Assembly (NCBI RefSeq): GCF_007109405.1
Contig: NZ_VJOY01000003.1
Location: 1-64,000, forward strand
Length of the DNA: 64,000 nt
DNA from: Pseudomonas mangiferae
GTDB lineage: Bacteria > Pseudomonadota > Gammaproteobacteria > Pseudomonadales > Pseudomonadaceae
Reading direction: 5' to 3'
Every line of letters starts with the position of its first letter. Positions within the stretch are counted from its first letter, which is position 1. The notes beneath the pieces are model-generated. The model did no database searches and was not told where the DNA came from. It saw nothing but the letters and a program-made list of their open reading frames with translations. The position numbers and the translations under genes are program-made. Positions 59,701 through 64,000 of this stretch are shown piece by piece.

Positions 59701-60395
59701 GCGCCGAGGCGCTGCTGCGCTGGCCCCACCCCACCCGCGGCCTGCAATCGCCGGCCCTGTTCATCCAGGTGCTGGAGGAAAGCGGGCTGATCCTGGAGGT
59801 GGGCGCCTGGGTCATCGCCGAGGCCTGCCAGGCCTGCCGCCGGCTGCTGGCCGACGGGCTGGTGGAGACCGACGCCTTCAGCCTCTGCGTGAACATCAGC
59901 CCGCGGCAGTTCCGCCAGAACGATTTCGTCGAGCGGGTGGAAAACAGCCTGGCCAAGTCCGGCATCCCCGAGACCATGCTCAAGCTGGAGATCACCGAAG
60001 GCATCGTCATCCAGAACCTGGACGACACCATCGCCAAGATGCGCCGCCTCAAGCGGGTCGGCGTGAGCTTCGCCATGGACGACTTCGGCACCGGCTACAG
60101 CTCCCTGACTTACCTCAAGCGGCTGCCGGTGGATGCGTTGAAGATCGACCAGTCCTTCGTCCGCGACGCCACCCACGATCCCAACGACGCGGAGATCGTC
60201 CGCGCCATCGTCGCCATGGGCCGCAGCCTGGGCCTGCAACTGATCGCCGAGGGGGTGGAGCAGGAGGATCAGCTGCACTTCCTCGAACAGCAGGGCTGCT
60301 ACCTCTACCAGGGCTACCTGTACAGCGAGCCGCTGCCGTTCGAGGCGTTCTGCACCCTGCTCGCCCGGGGCCGGCGGCGTTCGGCGGAATCCTGA
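56715..60395 (+). CDS. Six-PAS GGDEF-EAL cyclic-di-GMP enzyme
   Basis: A 1226-residue protein without a membrane segment. Six PAS domains start at about 29, 155, 280, 402, 533 and 658; three are near-copies beginning ASEEKF. The GGDEF domain (about 790-955) has intact GGDEF at 865 and an upstream RMED inhibitory-site pattern. The EAL domain (about 970-1215) has Glu998 of EAL, DDFGTG at 1122 and IAEGVE, so both cyclase and phosphodiesterase residues are present. The net activity cannot be judged. The stacked PAS repeats suggest several sensed cues or a long signal-relay rod. Confidence 0.94.
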   Translation: MSDPSDRTPPLPFIPALDPAQVEDSWQDSRMLLAAFNAARLGAWRWDVDSGRVDWSRRAQALYGFDPKQPLTERIDYLGMIPAEDRPGVVKLFEDVLAGQPSPRAFLHRVRWPDGNLRWLEVSGSLQRDADGRRVMLGTIRDVTAQQNHAEALVSSERRFSTLFHLSPDVVLLIRFDDGQIIEANQHFGSLFGWAPSEFMGQPIVSLGLWVDLAQRERLRHEAPLTEEPVVQEVQWRTRDGRVLDGVLSSQYIVLDGQACLLSTFLDTTERKRAEAALQASEEKFAKAFQTSSDVVVISDKASGKLIEVNATFERQLGWTAADAVGHTSVELGFWPRAEDRERMLATLQRDGGLNQYETQLANREGGISIYLINGGEIELNGRPCLVLTIRDISGQRRQEAALKESQERLTLALDSAELGTWDWHIPSGRLYGSPRASSLHGLADEPYHGDFKHFFLCVPPEDQNAMRQAYFDLLEGRRQDYQITYRARFANGVTHYLESTARLYFDERGQPLRMTGILMNISERVQREQRLAASEEKFVTLFQASPEPICVSLVKDGTFIEINPSFTEVFGWRPEEIVGQTTSALGFWLEPSQRDAMIEKLTHDQGLNGEIARFRTKDGQELTCVLSSRFIRVDRQLCITTTFRDISDRQRAESALKASEEKFAKAFHSSPDAITITERDSGRYIEVNEGFHRLTGYRPQEVIGRTVYDLDVWADGLERDDLLHRLQHDGRIHHLELRGLHRDGSERIVEVSVEPIELNGVSCRLLTARDVSELKNAQAQVRHLAYHDPLTNLPNRALLIDRLTQQIALLKRHDMRGALLFLDLDHFKHINDSLGHPVGDAVLKMVTARLEASVRMEDTVSRLGGDEFVVLLSGLPGKRSEVTRQVRQIADKLRRIIAEPMLLDGHRLQVTPSMGIALIPDHGENPADLLKRADIALYRAKDSGRNTLQLFRSTMQEAASERLRLENDLRLALVRGEFELYFQPQVDARDNRIVGAEALLRWPHPTRGLQSPALFIQVLEESGLILEVGAWVIAEACQACRRLLADGLVETDAFSLCVNISPRQFRQNDFVERVENSLAKSGIPETMLKLEITEGIVIQNLDDTIAKMRRLKRVGVSFAMDDFGTGYSSLTYLKRLPVDALKIDQSFVRDATHDPNDAEIVRAIVAMGRSLGLQLIAEGVEQEDQLHFLEQQGCYLYQGYLYSEPLPFEAFCTLLARGRRRSAES

Positions 60396-60400
60396 GGCAA

Positions 60401-60430
60401 AAAAAAGCCCGGCGGATGCCGGGCTTTTTT
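60401..60430. terminator. Bidirectional intrinsic terminator
   Basis: AAAAAAGCCCGGC-GGAT-GCCGGGCTTTTTT, a 13-base stem with T-runs on both strands, placed between the convergent GGDEF-EAL and permease genes. Confidence 0.92.
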
Positions 60431-60453
60431 CATTGCGGGTGTCGCACCCGGGA

Positions 60454-61869
60454 TCAGTTGGCTTCCACCGGGGCGATGGTCGCCACGCGGTCGCGGTCGG
60501 TGCGCTTGAGGCGGTAGCATGCCAGCATCACCAGCAGCCAGACCGGGATCGCGTAGACCGATACACGGATGCCCGGGCTCAGCAGCATCACCGCCAGGAT
60601 CAGCACCATGAACCCCAGGCACAGGTAGTTGGCGTAGGGCGCCCACAGGGCACGGAAGCTGGAGCGTGCGCCCACCTGGCGCTGGTGCGCGCGGAATTTC
60701 AGGTGGGTCAGGCTGATCAGCGCCCAGTTGATCACCAGCGCCGCCACCACCAGGGACATCAGCAGCTCCAGGGCTTCCTTGGGCACCACGTAGTTCACCA
60801 GCACGCAGAGCAGGGTCACCAGGGCCGAGAAGCCCAGGGCCACGTAAGGCACGCCGCGGGCGTTGACCTTCTGCAGCACCTTCGGCGCATCGCCCTGCTC
60901 GGCCAGGCCGTAGAGCATCCGGCTGTTGCAGTACACGCCGCCGTTGTACACCGACAGCGCCGCGGTGAGCACCACGAAGTTCAGCAGGTGGGCGGCGGTG
61001 TCGCTGCCGATCAGCGAGAAAATCTTCACGAACGGGCTGCCGCTGTAGGCATCGCCGGCGCCGTTGATGCTGTTCAGCAGCTCGTCCCAGGGCGACAGGG
61101 CCAGCAGCACCGCCAGGGCGCCGATGTAGAAGATCAGGATGCGGTAGATCACCTGGTTGATCGCCTTCGGGATCACCGTCTTCGGCTGGTCGGCCTCCGC
61201 CGCGGTGAAGCCGAGCATCTCCAGGCCGCCGAAGGAGAACATGATGATCGCCATGGCCATCACCAGGCCGCTGATGCCGTGGGGGAAGAAGCCGCCATGG
61301 CTCCACAGGTTGCTCACCGCCGCCTGTTCGCCGCCGGTGCCGCTGAACAGCAGGTAGCAGCCCAGCAGGATCATGCCGACGATGGCCGCCACCTTGATGA
61401 TGGAGAACCAGAACTCCGCCTCGCCGAACAGCTTCACGTTGGCCATGTTGATGGCGTTGACCAGCACGAAGAACGCCGCCGCGGTCGCCCAAGTGGGCAC
61501 CTCCGGCCACCAGAACTGCACGTACTTGCCGACCGCGGTCAGTTCCGACATGCCCACCAGGATATACAGCACCCAGCAGTTCCAGCCCGACAGGAAGCCG
61601 GCGAAACCGCCCCAGTACTTGTGGGCGAAATGACTGAAGGAGCCGGCCACCGGCTCTTCCACGATCATCTCGCCCAGTTGGCGCATGATCAGGAAGGCGA
61701 TGAACCCGGCGATGGCGTAGCCGAGGATCATGGACGGGCCGGCGGACTTGAGCACTCCGGCGGAGCCGAGGAACAGGCCGGTGCCGATGGCCCCACCCAG
61801 GGCGATCAGCTGGATGTGGCGGTTCTTCAGGCCGCGCTTGAGCTCGCCCGACTGTTGCGTTTGGTTCAT
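60454..61869 (-). CDS. aroP: Aromatic amino-acid permease
   Basis: A 471-residue APC-family permease with 12 helices. It follows E. coli AroP closely from memory (LKRGLKNRHIQLIALGGAIGTGLFLGSA, VVLTAALSVYNGGVYCNSRML). Gene context of tyrosine breakdown upstream supports import of aromatic amino acids. ATG 61869 is preferred, because the alternative GTG 61878 overlaps its AAGG site. Confidence 0.87.
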   Translation of the reverse strand: MNQTQQSGELKRGLKNRHIQLIALGGAIGTGLFLGSAGVLKSAGPSMILGYAIAGFIAFLIMRQLGEMIVEEPVAGSFSHFAHKYWGGFAGFLSGWNCWVLYILVGMSELTAVGKYVQFWWPEVPTWATAAAFFVLVNAINMANVKLFGEAEFWFSIIKVAAIVGMILLGCYLLFSGTGGEQAAVSNLWSHGGFFPHGISGLVMAMAIIMFSFGGLEMLGFTAAEADQPKTVIPKAINQVIYRILIFYIGALAVLLALSPWDELLNSINGAGDAYSGSPFVKIFSLIGSDTAAHLLNFVVLTAALSVYNGGVYCNSRMLYGLAEQGDAPKVLQKVNARGVPYVALGFSALVTLLCVLVNYVVPKEALELLMSLVVAALVINWALISLTHLKFRAHQRQVGARSSFRALWAPYANYLCLGFMVLILAVMLLSPGIRVSVYAIPVWLLVMLACYRLKRTDRDRVATIAPVEAN

Positions 61870-62050
61870 GTACGTCACCTTTTGTTGTTGTGTGTGACGA
61901 AATTCGGACCGCCCCGCTTATGGCGAGGCGACGGATTCGGCACGCGTCGTTCCAACTCCCGGAGCTCGCCGCAAGGGCACGCAAGTCGAGCGGGCTTCGG
62001 GTCAGGCAGGCCGGAATGACGGGCCGTGCGCCGGCGGTGGCCGGCCGGTT

Positions 62051-62716
62051 TCACTGGGCGTCGGGTTGCACCTCCGGAGCGGCCTGCGCGAAGGCCTCGA
62101 GCGCCTCGCAGCGGGAGGCGAGGTCGAGGAGGCGCGGACATCCGTCCAGGCTGCAGTCGAAACGCCGCGCATTGTATAGCTGTGGGATCAGGCACGCCTC
62201 CAAGTAACCGGGCCGATCGCCCAGGGAAAAGTGCCCGTCGAACGCCGCCAGGCCCTGCTCGACGCTGGCCAGCCCGGTTTCCACCCAGTGCCGATACCAG
62301 GCGTTCCTGGCCGCCTCGTCGACTCCCAGCGGGTCGGCCAGGTACTTCAGCACGCGCAGGTTGTTCAGCGGGTGGATGTCGCAGGCGACGTGCAGCGCCA
62401 GGGCGCGCACCTGCGCCCGCGCCACCGGGTCGGCCGGCAGCAGGGCCGGCTGTGGACGGGTCTCCTCCAGGTATTCGAGGATCGCCAGGGACTGGGGAAT
62501 GGCCACGTCGCCGTCCACCAGCAGCGGCACCAGGCCCTGGGGATTCAGCGCCTGGTAGGCGGCGGCATGTTGCTGGCCGCCGTCCTTCACCAGGTGCACC
62601 GGCGCCTGTTGGTAGGCCAGGCCCTTGAGGTTGAGGGCGATGCGGACCCGGTACGCCGCGCTGGAGCGCCAGTAGCCGTGCAGGGTCAGTTCGCCGGGGG
62701 CGGGATCACGGCTCAT
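62051..62716 (-). CDS. maiA: Maleylacetoacetate isomerase (zeta-class GST)
   Basis: A 221-residue glutathione S-transferase of the zeta class. The glutathione-site motif SSAAYRVRIALNLKGL near residue 17 matches the family SSxCxWRVRIALxLKG pattern with Ala in place of Cys. The C-terminal helical domain has the usual HPLNNLRVLKYL. It converts maleylacetoacetate to fumarylacetoacetate with glutathione. It overlaps the end of the hydrolase gene by 11 bases. Confidence 0.92.
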   Translation of the reverse strand: MSRDPAPGELTLHGYWRSSAAYRVRIALNLKGLAYQQAPVHLVKDGGQQHAAAYQALNPQGLVPLLVDGDVAIPQSLAILEYLEETRPQPALLPADPVARAQVRALALHVACDIHPLNNLRVLKYLADPLGVDEAARNAWYRHWVETGLASVEQGLAAFDGHFSLGDRPGYLEACLIPQLYNARRFDCSLDGCPRLLDLASRCEALEAFAQAAPEVQPDAQ

Positions 62717-63689
62717 GGCGTTCCACCACCTGGTCGATGGCGCCGAAGATGCTGTGGCCGGCGGCGTCGAACATCTCGATGCGCACCCGATCGCCGAAAG
62801 CCAGGAACGGCGTCTTCGGGGCGCCGTGCTCGATGAGCTCCAGCATGCGTTTCTCCGCCAGGCAGGAGGAGCCGGCGCTGCGGTCGTAATTCGACACCGT
62901 GCCCGAACCGATGATGGTGCCAGCGCCCAGGGGGCGGGTGCGGGCGGCGTGAGCCACCAGGGTGGGGAAGTCGAAGGTCATGTCGGTGCCGGCGTCGGGC
63001 TGGCCGAACAGCTCGCCGTTGAGGTGCGACACCAGGGGCCGGTGGACCTTGCCGGCCCTCCAGGCATCACCCAGTTCGTCGGGAGTGACCGCCACCGGCG
63101 AGAAACTGGAGGACGGCTTGCTCTGGTAGAAGCCGAAGCCCTTGGCCAGCTCGCCCGGGATCAGGTTGCGCAGGGATACGTCGTTCACCAGCATCAGCAG
63201 GCGGATGTGGCCGGCGGCCTGCTGCGCGCCGATGCCCATGGGCACGTCGTCGGTGACCACCGCCAGTTCGGCCTCCAGGTCGATGCCCCAGGCGTCGTCG
63301 GCCAGGCGGATCGGGCTGTGGGGCGGGATGAAGCTGTCGGCGCCCCCCTGGTACATCAGCGGCTCGTGCCAGAAGCTGTCCGGCATCTCGGCACCCCGGG
63401 CCTTGCGCACCAGTTCCACGTGATTGACGTAGGCGCTGCCGTCGGCCCAGTGGTACGCGCGGGGCAGCGGGCTGTGGCAGGCGCCCTGGTCGAAGGCGAA
63501 GGCGTCGGGTTCCAGATGGTCGTTGAGGCGCTGGTAGACGGCCTCCAGGCGGGGTTGCAGCACAGCCCAGTCGTCCAGGGCGGCCTGCAGGGTGGCGGCG
63601 ATGGCGGGCACCTTCACGGCGCGGGCGAGGTCGCGGGAGACCACCACCAGCACGCCATCGCGGCCTTGGTTCAGTGAAGCGAGTTTCAT
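62706..63689 (-). CDS. Fumarylacetoacetate hydrolase-family protein
   Basis: A 327-residue FAH-family hydrolase, shorter than the roughly 430-residue FahA remembered from the P. aeruginosa and P. putida homogentisate clusters. It has the FAH fold with metal-ligand Glu and Asp in DLEAELAVVTDDV and the LLMLVNDVSLR motif. Together with maiA and hppD it should complete tyrosine breakdown to fumarate and acetoacetate. ATG 63689 (MKLASLNQGRDG) has AAGGAAAG just upstream. Homogentisate dioxygenase is not in this window. Confidence 0.88.
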   Translation of the reverse strand: MKLASLNQGRDGVLVVVSRDLARAVKVPAIAATLQAALDDWAVLQPRLEAVYQRLNDHLEPDAFAFDQGACHSPLPRAYHWADGSAYVNHVELVRKARGAEMPDSFWHEPLMYQGGADSFIPPHSPIRLADDAWGIDLEAELAVVTDDVPMGIGAQQAAGHIRLLMLVNDVSLRNLIPGELAKGFGFYQSKPSSSFSPVAVTPDELGDAWRAGKVHRPLVSHLNGELFGQPDAGTDMTFDFPTLVAHAARTRPLGAGTIIGSGTVSNYDRSAGSSCLAEKRMLELIEHGAPKTPFLAFGDRVRIEMFDAAGHSIFGAIDQVVERHEP

Positions 63690-63862
63690 GGGCTTTCCTT
63701 CCAGGGAATGACGGAGCGGACGGTGGCGGGGCCAAGCCCGGAGCCATCGGACGGGAAACCGACCGTCGTCCGACGCGGCGCGCACGATACACCGCCTGGC
63801 GATGCGCATGCGCGCCACCGGCCGACCCGGCCGGCTCCGCCCACCGTCCTGCCGAACGGGAC

Positions 63863-63882
63863 GGGCGCGCCAATGCGCGCCC
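63863..63882. terminator. Hairpin after the hppD stop
   Basis: GGGCGCGC-CAAT-GCGCGCCC, a perfect 8-base stem 10 bases beyond the stop of the minus-strand dioxygenase gene. There is no T-run, so it may only slow transcription before the hydrolase gene 202 bases away. Confidence 0.45.
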
Positions 63883-63891
63883 GGTCTCCGG

Positions 63892-64000
<109 letters not shown>

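Overview
The window reads as the chromosome of a high-GC Pseudomonas. The evidence is the xcp-type type II secretion locus in its split, divergent arrangement, and a long block (metZ, purF, cvpA, dedD, folC, accD, trpF, truA, fimV, usg, asd, leuB, leuD, leuC) in the order remembered for Pseudomonas aeruginosa. Codon third positions are strongly G/C rich. No rRNA, insertion sequence, prophage or CRISPR array was seen.

Layout. (1) 22-4388: an organosulfur-type cluster with a DszC/SfnC-like flavoenzyme, a sigma-54 activator, a divergent SsuD-like monooxygenase and an amidohydrolase-fold protein lacking its metal ligands. (2) 4611-9321: a MarR regulator followed by an outer-membrane factor, membrane-fusion protein and 14-TM exporter, forming a three-part EmrAB-TolC-like pump. 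(3) 9322-17377: an accessory stretch. A catabolic module (DAD-type cupin dioxygenase, SDR, zinc alcohol dehydrogenase, AAHS transporter, class III CoA-transferase, LysR) is bracketed by seven copies of a double-hairpin repeat, four of them in a ~136-bp tandem array. VOC and GNAT genes follow. (4) 18191-23107: a DUF72 gene, a second UvrA, and a PACE exporter with a divergent LysR regulator. (5) 23517-25762: tRNA-Val and tRNA-Asp with a terminator, then a PctA-type amino-acid chemoreceptor.

(6) 25917-36395: type II secretion, xcpR-Z on the minus strand and xcpPQ on the plus strand. (7) 36459-55501: a long minus-strand run of housekeeping genes for leucine, aspartate-semialdehyde, tryptophan, purine, methionine, folate and fatty-acid synthesis, plus FimV and TruA, many with 4-bp ATGA/GTGA overlaps. 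A 58-codon candidate gene sits against accD. (8) 55684-60395: a LysR regulator divergent from leuC, then a 1226-residue six-PAS GGDEF-EAL protein. (9) 60454-64000: an aromatic amino-acid permease, maleylacetoacetate isomerase, a fumarylacetoacetate hydrolase-family protein and the end of 4-hydroxyphenylpyruvate dioxygenase, forming a tyrosine uptake and degradation group cut by the right edge.

Best candidates for something undescribed: the repeat-bracketed dioxygenase module (9650-16260), the sulfur cluster whose SsuD-like and amidohydrolase-like proteins both have altered active sites (2410-4388), the covarying repeat family, and the small coupled ORF before accD. All functions are inferred from remembered family features; no database search was run.
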